DNA of 64,000 bases from Monomorium pharaonis (Eukaryota; Arthropoda; Insecta; Hymenoptera; Formicidae): the NCBI RefSeq assembly GCF_013373865.1, contig NC_050472.1:9109276-9173275 (forward strand), given 5' to 3'. Below are positions 45,876-56,754 of this stretch, one piece after another. Numbering within the stretch: the first letter of the stretch is position 1; the number at the start of each line of letters is the position of its first letter. Below the pieces are notes generated by a model, which saw only the letters and a list, made by a program, of their open reading frames with translations, searched no databases and was not told where the DNA came from. Both the position numbers and the translations under genes were made by a program.

Positions 45876-47910
45876 TGTAACGTGCGCGCCGCGGAAATGA
45901 AAGACACTTTTATAACTGTAAAACCAAGCAGCTTTATTTACGCGTCCAACAAGGCTCGAGACCGAAATTCGACTCGTTGTTTATACGCGTCGTCAAGCGC
46001 TCGTCAGCTGACAACGCTCGGTCCAGGAAATCAATAGTATTGATCCGTCTTCGAACAGCTGAGTCGCGGTCGCGGAGTATACCGGGCGACGCACGCAACA
46101 CTGCCCCCCTTCTTCTAGATTGTCGTCCCGACAATCAGGGGAACAGTTTTAGCGCTTTCCGCAGAAGACTCCCTCGGTACCCGGACGATTTCCTGCTCTT
46201 CCCGAGCTGCTGCAACGGGTTCCCGAGCCACGTCCACCGAAGTTCTTCGCCCCCTGCAAGGACTACCACGGGCATCCTCTCACGCTGAGCTCATCCAGCT
46301 CTCACGCAGGATCTCCCGAATCCTCCCGCGTCCCCGTGCTCCACTCCCCTTGCGACACTGTCCTTCGACGTCGGATCTTGTGCACTTCTTTCTTCTCTTT
46401 TCAGGATCGGAGGGGGAATTTATCTCCGTGGACCCAACGCTTTAAAAAGCTCCCCGTCCTCTGCCTCGGCATTTGCCCTAAGTTCCACGGGAAAACCACG
46501 GTCAAAAACCGTGGATGAGGCAGTCTTCTTCCCTACAAGCAGCGACCTCCTTCCGAAAGAGATCCCTCTTCGTCCGCCCTTCTTTAAAAAAGAAACTGCT
46601 CTCCGAAGAGCAACTGAAACACATAAGAAAACGAACAGAACAAAAACACAAAAACATGAACTAAAATTAACTTCAAAACGGTGGTAAAATTAGAATAAAC
46701 CCCCCATTTTGTATTTTTCCGAAAAGCTATTTAAATTAAAAGATTTTAACATCTTCGCGCGCTCAACCGCTACCCGTAAAGACGTCACCCCTTCAACTTG
46801 AAGGAAGCGTTTGACAGACCCGTCCGACAGCGCAGCAATAAACTGCGAACAAGAAATTTTGTCGCGCACTTCGTACGAGCACTCGGGATACGCTTTATGC
46901 GATAGGCGCTCCAAATCCGCGCCTAACGTCGCGAAATCTTTCCCCGCCCCTTGCTTCCGATTCGTGAACTGCATATAAAAATTTTGCGCGAGCTCACTTT
47001 CCCCGAATCGAAGTTCTAACTTCGACTTGAGCTCCGCAAACGAAATGGAGCCCTCGTCAGCCGGAAACGAGTCCAAAAGTGAACGCGCCCTCCCCCGCAA
47101 ATAGGAAGCAAGAACCACCGCCTTCTCAGACTCGCTCCAACGATTCGCACTTGCGATAAGCGAAAATTGAGCGAGGACCTCGCGCAACGGAGCCGTCCCA
47201 TCGTAGGTATTGGGCTTTAATTTTAGTCCGACGATCGGCCGCGTTTCACCAAACGTTTCCCCGCCCGCGCCCAAAACTCGCGTCACGTCGCCAACGTTCC
47301 CGGTCACGGGAATATTATTGGGAAGACTTAGCTGGGCGTCAATCCCTTGAGGAAACTGTAGCTGTCGCAGCGTCTCTAAGAATTCCCGCTGCTGCTGCGC
47401 TTGTTCCTCGCGCATCCGCCGAAGCTCCTCCATCAGAATCTGGAACTCCGGAGCGACAGCAGTCGAAGAAAGTCCAGAAATCTCGGCGCGCCTCCCTTCC
47501 GTCTCCCGCTCCAAATCCCGTGCATCTGAGCTGACATTCTCTATGGCGTGGGATCGAGTCACGATAGGAGAACGGGGAATGGACATCTTTGAATTCTCCG
47601 TTTCTTCTCGTCTGTTCACTCCGCGCACTTATCACTAGATCCGCGCGCGTTCCTTAAGGTCCGACAAGCGGACGAGCCCCCAAAATGTAACGTGCGCGCC
47701 GCGGAAATGAAAGACACTTTTATAACTGTAAAACCAAGCAGCTTTATTTACGCGTCCGACAAGGCTCGAGACCGAAATTCGACTCGTTGTTTATACGCGT
47801 CGTCAAGCGTTCGTCAGCTGACAACGCTCGGTCCAGGAAATCAATAGTATTGATCCGTCTTCGAACAGCTGAGTCGCGGTCGCGGAGTATACCGGGCGAC
47901 GCACGCAACA
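45876..47910 (-). mobile_element. Young gag-only LTR retrotransposon (Gypsy-like), ATAT duplication
   Basis: Two 225-bp LTRs (45876-46100 and 47686-47910) differ at only two positions. ATAT flanks at 45872-45875 and 47911-47914. On the minus strand the 5' LTR is followed by TGGGGGCTCGTCCG, which matches the first 14 bases of the standard tRNA-Pro primer-binding site. A purine tract (AGAAGAAGGGGGG) precedes the 3' LTR. The LTR carries TATAAAC and AATAAAG in this orientation. gag is present; protease, reverse transcriptase and integrase are absent. 46101-46689 retains what looks like the tail of pol in broken frames, so the element is an internally deleted, non-autonomous copy. Confidence 0.92.
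46690..47586 (-). CDS. Gag of the deleted Gypsy-like element
   Basis: The minus-strand frame from ATG at 47586 gives 298 residues to TAA at 46690. An N-terminal Glu/Gln/Arg-rich helical stretch (EELRRMREEQAQQQREFLET) suggests a coiled coil. A retrotrans_gag-type capsid region follows: LREVLAQFSLIASANRWSES, VLASYLRGRARSLLDSF, ELKSKLELRFGE. No CCHC nucleocapsid knuckle follows; the frame ends shortly after RAKMLKSFN, consistent with a deletion that removed the end of gag and most of pol. Gag assembles the particle that packages element RNA. With matching LTRs this copy could be mobilised only by proteins of a full-length relative. An open frame continues 14 codons upstream of the ATG, but only from a non-ATG codon. 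Confidence 0.88.
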   Translation of the reverse strand: MSIPRSPIVTRSHAIENVSSDARDLERETEGRRAEISGLSSTAVAPEFQILMEELRRMREEQAQQQREFLETLRQLQFPQGIDAQLSLPNNIPVTGNVGDVTRVLGAGGETFGETRPIVGLKLKPNTYDGTAPLREVLAQFSLIASANRWSESEKAVVLASYLRGRARSLLDSFPADEGSISFAELKSKLELRFGESELAQNFYMQFTNRKQGAGKDFATLGADLERLSHKAYPECSYEVRDKISCSQFIAALSDGSVKRFLQVEGVTSLRVAVERAKMLKSFNLNSFSEKYKMGGLF

Positions 47911-48004
47911 ATATGTTATTGGCACTATTTAAAGAAATATTTATTTGAATTTAGTATTTTTTTCTCTCAGTGTATGCATATACATAACATGCGGGCGTGC
48001 ATGT

Positions 48005-48153
48005 CCCAGATAACCAAGTCTGCTAAGAGCACGTTTTGCAAATTGTGCGGGGCATACTGTGCCAGCAGAATAGCAACAGAATCTTAGCAGGGTCTGCAGT
48101 TTCAGTTAATATCGGCAGAACCGCGGCAAAAATCAAACACAATATGCATACGA
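48005..48153. mobile_element. Element M5 (left part): CCCAGATAACCAAG end, GCAGA words
   Basis: It begins CCCAGATAACCAAGTCTGCT and has repeated CAGCAGAA/TCTGC words. It is interrupted by M4 at 48154. Similar words resume at 49490-49700. No right terminus was found. Confidence 0.5.
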
Positions 48154-49469
48154 CCCAGACAACACGCTTGTCAGAATGAAAACTTTAAGAGAACTTTTTT
48201 AAGAAAACATTTAGATATCTTGGAAATGATGTCAAAATGGTAACATTTACCAGAGACGTCTACTAAGAGAGGTCTTTAAGATATCTCATTGAAGAGTCTT
48301 ACTTAAGTTTCTTGAAAATGTTATCCTTATGACATCAGTTAAATGATATCAGCTTGATATCTCATAAAAGATATCACAATGCTGTCCGATTTTTGAGTCG
48401 TCCATGCGCGTCGTAGTTGACTCAGAAATCAGACAACACTAAGAGGTCTTTGAGATATCTGATTGAAGAGTCTCATTTAAGTTTCTTGAAAATGTTATCC
48501 TTATAACATTAGCTAAGTGATATCAGCTTGATGTCTCATAAAAGATATCACAATGCTGTCCGATTTTTGAGCCGTCCATGCGCGTTGTAGTTGACTCATA
48601 AATTAGATAACATTATAATATCTTGAATGATAAATCCATTTGATATTATTTAAAAATTATCATAAAGATAATGTTTTCAAAAATAACAGTTTGCCTACAA
48701 TTACTGTGCTCAAAAAATGCACAAAATCTAAATTTATCATGTACTAAACAAAAACAGAATAATAAAAACCATCTAATTAACCATTTGAACGCTTCAAACT
48801 ATTAATGCTAAAAATAGATCACAATTTCCATTAATTAAATTATTAAGGCTATGGAAAAAGATAAATTTAACAATATGAAATTAATAAGTAAATAAATTAA
48901 TGCTATTTATTTCTAATGTTTTGCAAAATTTAATTGCTTTTATAAAAAATAATATAATTGCGTCAGTTTATAACATATTGGTATTATATTGTATAAGACA
49001 ATAACAAGAACCCATATCGATAAGTCAAATTGGCGTAGCAGATAGAGTACAAGGTTCGTCATCCTAAGGTTCCGGGTTCAAACCTACCAGCGGCAAATAA
49101 GAATAAAATAAAATAATTTAATTTAAATTTAATTAATCAATAAAAATTTGTCTTAAATTTAGTATGTTACTGTTGATAAAAATAATTAAAAAAAAATAAA
49201 TTTTTATTTTATTTTTTTATCTTTAGTTGCAGTTTAAAAATATCCAATTTAAGAAATCTTTTAGATATCCGATTTGAGAAATTTTTTAGATATCTGATTT
49301 AAGAAATCTTTTAGATATCAGTTTTATGATATCTTTCTGTTCTCAAAAAACGGCGCATTGGTTAACATTCTGACATCATTATGTTATCTTTTAGAAGTCT
49401 CTTTATGTTATCATTTTCAGAAACAAGATATCTTTTAGAGATCTTTTTGACAACATATTGTTCACTGGG
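48154..49469. mobile_element. Element M4: CCCAG ends, AGATATCT-word arms, tRNA-like core
   Basis: Ends CCCAGACAACACGCTTGTCA and, read inward, CCCAGTGAACAATATGTTGTCA. The arms hold many degenerate AGATATCT/AAAGATAT and AGAGGTCTTT words. A segment with TGCTGTCCGATTTTTGAG and CATGCGCG is duplicated at about 48375 and 48550. The interior (49020-49090) has a tRNA-like unit. It is inserted in M5. Flanks show GA on both sides, so the duplication is uncertain. Confidence 0.7.
49031..49087 (+). ncRNA. tRNA-like RNA polymerase III promoter in M4
   Basis: A box A-like TGGCGTAGCAGATAGAG (49031) and a box B-like GGGTTCAAACC (49074-49084) lie at tRNA-like spacing. The acceptor stem does not pair, so it is a tRNA-derived SINE-type head rather than a tRNA gene. 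Confidence 0.6.
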
Positions 49470-49740
49470 GATGTAACTACAGAAATGCTACAAAAATTGA
49501 GCAGAGCTAAGCAGAGCTAAGCAGCAGAAAAAGAGCAGAATTAGAACATTGCGTTACTAGCACAACTTATTAGCAGAAAGTTCACTAAAATGCAACACAG
49601 CCTGCTGTCATTGTGTAACAACAAAAAACCATCAAAAATCGAACTTGTATGTGCTCTCATGTGACAGCAGAAACGCAGCAGAAACAGAGCATGGTAAGCT
49701 GTCATTTCGTGATGGCAATAATAATACAACACGTATTATA

Positions 49741-49941
49741 CACTGGAACCCCGCGTTAGCGGACTGTTCGGGGCTTTCGTCCGCTAACGCGGGGTTATCT
49801 CCTATTGCTTGGTTTCACTCCGTGAAATACGCGACTGCATTGCTCATTGCTATCCCCCACACACGTTACTCATGTGGGCCGAGTGCATATGGAGGGGATA
49901 GTTTCCGCTAACGCGGAGTACGCTAACGAGGGGTTCCAGTG
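49741..49941. mobile_element. Pogo/Tigger-like MITE, TA duplication
   Basis: 201 bp with inverted ends CACTGGAACCCCGCGTTAGCG and CACTGGAACCCCTCGTTAGCG, flanked by TA at 49739-49740 and 49942-49943. The end sequence and TA target resemble pogo/Tigger elements. No coding capacity. Confidence 0.85.
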
Positions 49942-50057
49942 TAAATGATTTGTCATCCTTAAAATAACATGATTACAACTGATTTTAACAAAATTAAAAT
50001 GTAAAATTATCTTATATAGTTATAAATGTCATGTCGCAATTTTTTGAATTTTATTCG

Positions 50058-50215
50058 CTGGCGGAAAAATTTCTACGAAATTCTAAAAAACTACAAATAT
50101 TTACAAAAGTGTTCAAATTCTAGCATTTTTCTCTAAAAACTACAAAAAATTGCTAGAATTGGAACACTTGTAATTTTTGTAGTTTTTTAGAATTTCGTAG
50201 AAATTTTTCCGCCAG
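50058..50215. repeat. Hairpin MITE with CTGGCGGAAAAATTTC ends
   Basis: 158-bp inverted repeat: CTGGCGGAAAAATTTCTACG at one end and its complement at the other, meeting near 50135. No clear target duplication. Confidence 0.85.
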
Positions 50216-50428
50216 GGTTGTAAAGCAAACGCAATTGTATGTAATAATTTCTTATGATATTGCCTATAGATTTGTTTTTCTTGTATAATCTTTGTCTATT
50301 ATATATTATATTATTAGATATAGGAAAAATAAAAAGAAAAATAATTGAAAAATGTTTAGAAAAATAACTTCTGAATTGTTTTTCTTTACAAAAAATAAAA
50401 TTGCAATTATAAAATATATATATATTAT

Positions 50429-50746
50429 CCCTAGTAGCATAAAACATTGGCGCATAATTGCAAAGTAACATAAAAACAATATTCCCAATATTGGTCTAAT
50501 ATTGTAAAATTGACGCTTCATCTTATTTAGCCAATTTGTCTAAGAAGAAATATTGGTTTAATATTGGTTCAGCATTGGGCCAATATTGAACCAATCGATT
50601 TTTCATATTGGACATTTTAATTGCATCTTAATTTGGAGCCAATATACATTGGGAAACATTAGGAAAACATTGGCCAATGCATTCCCAATATAACCAATAT
50701 TAGCCAATAATGGCCAATATACTGCCAATGTATTTTGCTACTAGGG
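50429..50746. mobile_element. Element M6: CCCTAGTAGCA ends, CCAATATTGG words
   Basis: 318 bp, ends CCCTAGTAGCATAAAACATTGG and CCCTAGTAGCAAAATACATTGG (inverted), flanked by AT. The interior is filled with CCAATATTGG-type palindromic words and no separate core. Confidence 0.8.
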
Positions 50747-51794
50747 ATACAATATTATATTATTATATATAAATTATATAATATATAATTTTCTATACAT
50801 TTATATAATTATATTATGGACATTTTCCCCATTTCTTTAAACTTAATTTTTTACGAAACAATGTAAAAATTATCTTTTTGTTTATTTTTTATTTCTTATT
50901 TTTTTATGTATACAAACAAACATTAATATGTAATAGAAAAAATATACATGGACATTTTTTATATATAATTATATTAATTATATATATTTATACGTTCTTA
51001 TATAAAAAAATTTTTATTGGGCACTGCAGTCCAAAATGTTTATTATATATTAATTAATAGTTATTATATATAAATAACTGACTATAAAAACTTCAAGACG
51101 TCTATATAGTCCATACAAAATTATTTTAAATGTGATTAACTACGTGATAATCTATTAAAATGAAATATACGTAATATAAAAATAAAGAATTATATATTAC
51201 TTATTAGTGACACACAATAAAATATATTACAGATAATAACTATTCAAAACATCAAGCATGGTGTTTGTAAGTAGCAAAATTAATATATTATGTCTTTATT
51301 ATTGCCATTCGTATTATCAACTTTAGATCCAATTTATTTCTTTGTAATTTTGGTATATTTTAGATACCATAATATTATATATAATACAGAAATGTTTGAT
51401 ACTTTTTTTATGTGTATATAAACAATGCATTTAAAATGAGAAGAAAGACAGAACTACAGAATCTGAGACTATAAATGGGCATCAATACAAGTGATAATTA
51501 ATTAACATATATAAACGAGATTACAAAGAACAGATATGAACTATTATTAGAAGTTGGATAAATATTATTTTATTGTTTTAATCTTAATGCTATTATATAT
51601 TAAAACATTATGCTTTTTAATATTTTATAACGTATGATTTGATGTATCAAGAGATACGGTAGTGGCTCGCGCTAAGTGAACGGGCAGCGCGAGACCGATC
51701 GTGTTTTTTACGCCAGTACGTGATTTGCGAGCACCCGAGTTTTAAATTACGCGCTAATTTGGCTGTGCTGTCAGAACGCGGGACGTGAAACATG
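50747..51794. other. AT-rich spacer, then a CpG-rich patch
   Basis: No gene. 50800-51060 weakly resembles 63300-63680 (TTTAAACTTAATTTTTT and TATATAATTATA blocks). 51655-51790 is CpG-rich without a convincing frame. Confidence 0.35.
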
Positions 51795-51915
51795 TGGTCT
51801 GTTCTTTCTATCTGCACTGTTGCACTGGTGCAATAAGTTAGAATGAGAAAAAATATACTTGTCTTACTTTAACTTATTGCATCGGCGCAACAGTGCAGCT
51901 AGAAAGAACAGACCA
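51795..51915. mobile_element. 121-bp MITE, TGGTCTGTTCT ends, ATG duplication (copy 2)
   Basis: Same length and ends as 39539-39659, with ATG at 51792-51794 and 51916-51918. Confidence 0.92.
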
Positions 51916-52070
51916 ATGTATGTGTGCGCTCCACGCCAATCGCTCACGCCATCTCCTAAGCCTATACACGTATGTACATATGCTGCACTGTATGGAGTAG
52001 TGCACTCTCAAATAGAATGCACTCTAGGGCTGCGTTCCGATGATTGACATTTTAGAAGAGCTTGTCATTG

Positions 52071-52201
52071 CCCTAGTTTACACCGAGCACTTGGTACGTG
52101 TATCAAGTAGTGAATTTAAGTTGATCAGCCAATGATTAAACACATTCACTAGTTATTTACTATTTTTGATACGCGTACCAAGTGCTCGGTGTAAACTAGG
52201 G
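52071..52201. repeat. Hairpin MITE with CCCTAGTTTACACCGAGCAC ends
   Basis: 131-bp inverted repeat whose tips are CCCTAGTTTACACCGAGCAC and its complement. The CCCTAG tip recalls M6. Confidence 0.85.
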
Positions 52202-52460
52202 TATTGGTAAAAACCATCCTAGTTGTAGACCGGCAATTTTAATCGACATTCGTTTTGTGTTATTCGTTTAACTTGTTAACTGCGATCGACTGAGTTGAAC
52301 TGTGACGAAGGATATTTTTTACAAAGCTGCTTTTAGTATTATTTAAAAGAATCACCTGCGAACTTTGGATATTATCGAGATTGGATGCAGGACTCGATTA
52401 TAAATTTTGCAAGGAAAAAAGAATTTTTAACCTAACCTAACCTTAACACGTAACTATAAA

Positions 52461-54959
52461 ATGAAACCGACATTAAAACATTCTATCTCGCGCAAATGTT
52501 TGCATAAAATTAGCGTAAGACAACGTAAAAGAATTATCTCTGAAGTGAAAAATAATTTACAATCTAATAATGTTTATTTAGGAAATTCTGTAAAACATTT
52601 ACAGATAAATTACTGTAAAACAATTACTAATATTCAAGATACATTCAATACATTACCAGCAGAATGTTCTTTTCCTAATTTTTCTAATACAAATTTCGGA
52701 AACGAAACTTGTAATAACACGTGTATTATTAATACTCAAGATAATAATATTCTTGATCCTTGTGATGATGCTTCATCTTTTGTGAGCACTTCTTCTGTAG
52801 AGTTATCATTTCGAGAAAGATTGGCATCCTGTTTCGTACAAAGTAATTTGACTCATGTTCAAGTTAATACCCAGATAGCCAAATAAAAGCAACGTGTTGT
52901 CATTTTGCTGTCACTTATTCCCTATTAATTTTATCAAACTAAAGCCAAGGTGTTTCCTCAAACTGTCTGTTGTTCTGACATTATATAAAATTCTACATTA
53001 CAATTCAACAAACTGATGGCAAGTTGTCAACATGCATGCACAATTGCTGTCAATGTGACAAGTTTATTATTCCTCAATGCATGCACTTATAATTTTATAA
53101 ACTCATGAAGGTTATTTGCTCTCCTGATGTTAACTTTGTTCCACGTTAAATTACAATGACAGCAAATTGTGAGCAAGTTCACAACATACACGCAGTGCAT
53201 TAATTTGCCCGATATGCTTAATCTTCTATCATTTCTTCGAACACATTCTTGCTTTAATGACTTACCAAAAGATGCTCGAACACTTTTGCATACTCCACGA
53301 GATAACATTATCTGAGCAAAATAGAACCAGGCGAGTACATTCATTTTAATGTAGAATCTGCAATCATTAAAGTCATTTTGACGGTTCCAAACGAATTTCT
53401 TCCGAATCAATTACAAATTGATTTTAATACCAATGGATGTAACTTAGATAAGTCAGGATCTGTTCATATTTGGCCAATTCAATGTAGACTTGCAAATGTT
53501 AGACACACAAAGCCAATAATAATAGGCATATACAAAGGATCTTCAAAACCACATGATCCTAATGCATTTTTTGAAAAGTTTGTTATAGATATGAAAAGGA
53601 TATTAGTCAATGGAGGTGTAATTTTTAAAGAAAAAAAATTACCTGTAAGCCTGAGATGTTTTATAGCTGACGCACCAGCTCGTGCTTTTATTCTTTATCA
53701 TCGAAGCCATACATCTTATCAACCATGTTCTAAATGCAAAATTTCTGGAGTACTTTATGAAGGACGTTATGTTTTCTGTGATATTACTCATCCATTGCCA
53801 ACTGATGAAGAATACGTGACACTTTTAGATGATGATCATCATAAAGATGGCAAAAGTCCATTGTCATTGTTACTTATGGGAATGGTTTCGCCTTTTGAAT
53901 ATATGTATTTGATATGTCTTGGGGCCATGAAAAAGTTGTTATCTGCATGGGTACATGGAAAGTTCTCACGGTTGTCAAAGTTATCTGCAAGATCTATTTC
54001 TCTTATATCTACACGATTAAAAATACTTTCAAAATTTTGTCCATCTGAATTTGCAAGACGTCCCAGATCTCTTGATGCTTATGCAAAATATAAAGCGACA
54101 GAGTTTCGGCAATTCCTTCTGTACACAGGTCCACTTGTAACACATGGTATTCTTCAAGACCAAGTATACAAACACTTTTTATTTTTACACGTTACAATAC
54201 GAATTTTAGTTTCCGTGTCACAGTTAGAAACATATTTAAACTTTGCACATTTAGCATTACAAAAGTTTGTCAAAAGATGTATAAATTTGTATGGTCCAAC
54301 ATTTTGTTCTTATAATATTTATGGTCTTACTCATCTTACCAATGATGAACGACGATTAGGACCTCTTGATACATTCTCTGCTTTTCCTTATGAAAACAAT
54401 GTTATTTTTTAAAAAATATTGTAGAAAACCTGATTCTACTCTTCAGCAAATCTTTAATAGAATAGCAGAGATAGAAGTTTATGGAACAGTAAAACTTAAT
54501 AATATGAATTCTTCTATTCATGCATCTATGGAGCATAACTTGGGTCCTCTTCCTCATGATTTTGTTTCGAAATGTTGTCAATATCGTAAAATCATATTTA
54601 ATGACATTTTGCTCACTTTAAATATACGCAATAATTGTTGTATTTTGCATGATGGATCTATTTGTGCTGTTATTAATATTCTTTACGCTGATCATTCTTA
54701 TTATTTAGTAGTAAAACAATTTTCAGAAGTGAATGAATTTTATGATGTTGGTATCTCTTTTTCAGCAGTGCATATTTTTAAGTGTTCTTTTTTGAGTAAT
54801 AATATTTTTTTAGTTCTTATTGATAAAGTCCGTTTCAAGTGTTTCAGAATGCCTTTCTTTAATAATAATTCAACAGATGAGAGTGATAGCGATGAGGAAC
54901 ATTATCAAGAAAATTCTCAATTTGTTGTCGCCGCCATTATACACAATGATAAATTTTAG
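52461..54959 (+). pseudogene. Tnp2-like (Transposase_21-type) transposase, decayed
   Basis: The N-terminal frame from ATG at 52461 (SVRQRKRIISEVKNN, ending at RLASCFVQSNLTHVQVN) is followed after an insertion by LLSFLRTHSCFNDLPKDART (about 53220). Then comes a long frame 53378-54412 with FIADAPARAFI, YQPCSKCKISG, PFEYMYLICLGAMKKLLSAW and FARRPRSLDAYAKYKATEFR. Related proteins, as I recall them, usually have PLDYMH at the third of these blocks, so a catalytic Asp may be replaced. A frameshift near 54405 moves the rest to 54959 (KKYCRKPDSTLQQIFNRIAE). Stop codons near 53305 and the insertion at about 52870-53190 add to the damage. The family assignment (tnp2/CACTA-like) is from memory and tentative. 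A CCTAACCTAACCTTA run just upstream (52431-52445) looks telomere-like but is too short to interpret. Confidence 0.65.
52870..53190. mobile_element. Element M7 (left end only): CCCAGATAGCC, TGTCA words
   Basis: The transposase frame is interrupted at CCCAGATAGCCAAATAAAAG. About 320 bp with TGACAGCAA/TTGCTGTCA words follow before coding resumes. No inverted right terminus is visible, so it is a worn or truncated member of the CCCAG group. Confidence 0.5.
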
Positions 54960-54977
54960 AATTTGCAGTATAATTTC

Positions 54978-55294
54978 CCATAGGAAAAAATTATGCAAAA
55001 ATTATTGCACAGAAAATTGCATATTTTGTGCACGAATTTCTGCAGTTTTTATATATTTTTGTATAAAGTTTTTGCCTTCAGAATTTTTCTGTAGAAAATT
55101 TTGTAGAATTTTATGTATTTTTTTTTCTGAAGGCAAAAAACTTCAGAAAACATTCATAAAATTCTGCAAAATATTTTGCAGAAAAATTGTGAAGGCAAAA
55201 ACTTTGTATAAAAATTTGTAAAAGCTGCAAAAATGTATGCACAAAAGTATGCAATTTTTTGTGTAGTAATTTTTGCATAATTTTTTCCTACAGG
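54978..55294. repeat. Hairpin element with AGGAAAAAATTATGC ends
   Basis: 317 bp. Ends CCCATAGGAAAAAATTATGC and CCTGTAGGAAAAAATTATGC are inverted. Inner words TTCTGAAGGCAAAAA and complements make the whole element palindromic. Confidence 0.8.
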
Positions 55295-55704
55295 TTTCCT
55301 ATATACTAGACAACACAGACGTATGCTTTACGCGCGCTATTTACCTTTTTACTTTTTTTGCTTCTATATTTTTAACTTTTAACTTTTTTACTATATTGCA
55401 TTAATAACCCTTCGATAAACACAACTGTCAAAATTTTCGCGAGAACAGCCACTCACGAAGTAAACGCAAAAAGAGAACCAATCAACATCGCGAAAAGACT
55501 CTAACAATACATTTTGATAGATTTGAGTATCGACGACATGCTTTTTTCTAGAAAGGATTATCAATAATTTTTTATTTTTCTTCATTTTTCTTTCTCTCCC
55601 TCGTTCCTTTTTCATTTTCGTTTCCTTCTTTCCTTCCTTACTACTCACAATATATAAGATTCTTTATAATATTTATATTTGATTATAGAATATATTATTA
55701 TAAA

Positions 55705-55913
55705 ATGAACCGCTCAAAAAGGCCAATTATAAAACCAACCCGATATTGGACTACTTCATCTTCGGATGAAGCTCCTAAGAGGAAAGCAATTGATTCTAGT
55801 GAAAACGAAAAGAGAAATGAAACATTCTCAATGGAAGATGATATCATGGAATTAAGAGAAGTTCTTGAACCAAAATCTTCTAATGATACATACAATAATA
55901 ATTTACCATTGCC

Positions 55914-55972
<59 letters not shown>

Positions 55973-56330
55973 ATAACCACAAACATCATACCCATATACA
56001 ACCTGTCTTACTCATACACAATCACAAACTCCACATACAGACACATCCTCCTCTACCTACTTACAACCACAAAGACCACATCAATTTATACCACTACAAA
56101 AATTTATACATATACATCACCATATACACCTCATTCTACATATACAGAACTCACACCTGCCGCAACTACATCTGCCTGTTCATCATTAATTATAAACAAT
56201 CAAGGAGATATTTTGGATATGAATATCAATGATCATGAAAACTATAATACACAAGAGACACGAGCAGAGAGAAGAGAAAATGTTGAGGATCTACAACCTG
56301 AAAAAATAAAAATATTGTCATTAAAAAGGT
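55705..56330 (+). CDS. Candidate exon of an unrecognised protein with a coding CA microsatellite
   Basis: ATG at 55705 opens a frame with MNRSKRPIIKPTRYWTTSSS, typical of a basic N-terminus, running into a CA microsatellite (55917-55970) read as His-Thr. After the repeat the protein-like texture (SSLIINNQGDILDMN, RRENVEDLQPEKIKIL) continues in another frame and ends at AAAAG with a GTAGTC donor at 56331. The simplest reading is one exon whose frame was shifted by microsatellite length change. Further exons were not found. Insect repeat-associated proteins with similar N-termini exist, but I do not name a family. Confidence 0.35.
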
Positions 56331-56332
56331 AG

Positions 56333-56687
56333 TCATTTTTTGTTTTTAAAGATATTTTTCAAAAAAATTATTGAAAGAAATAAGAAAAAAATAAGTGTTT
56401 CAGTAAATTATAATAAAAAAATTTTTGCTTTTCAATGAGACCCTTTTGATTTTTTTCAAAAAATTTTAACATTTTAGATTTAAAAACAATTTTAGAGCCA
56501 TAAAACAAAAAGATTCAAATATTTTCGATTCTTAAAACCTTTTTTAAAATTTTTTTTATAATTGCATTTTTTAGTATTTTACACTATTGCGATTTTTAAA
56601 AAACAAGTATTTACAAAATTAATACACAATTATTTCGAAGTTTTAAGAGTCGGGCAAAAAATTTCAATATTTTTCATTTTTTAAGAT

Positions 56688-56754
<67 letters not shown>

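Larger units (their letters stand above)
45713..47972. mobile_element. CACTGAG-family MITE split by an LTR retrotransposon
   Basis: The left part (45713-45875) and right part (47911-47972) form a 221-bp MITE matching 38520-38742, with TA at both outer flanks. Between them lies the LTR element 45876-47910, flanked by ATAT duplicates. Confidence 0.9.

Noticed and set aside
45977..46518. Plus-strand frames over the 3' LTR and pol remnant
   Set aside because: They run antisense to the retrotransposon and cross the LTR boundary.
49005..49100. Functional tRNA gene
   Set aside because: Box A and B are recognisable but the acceptor stem does not pair.
52428..52446. CCTAACCTAACCTTA run as interstitial telomere repeat
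   Set aside because: Only about three units; chance occurrence cannot be excluded.
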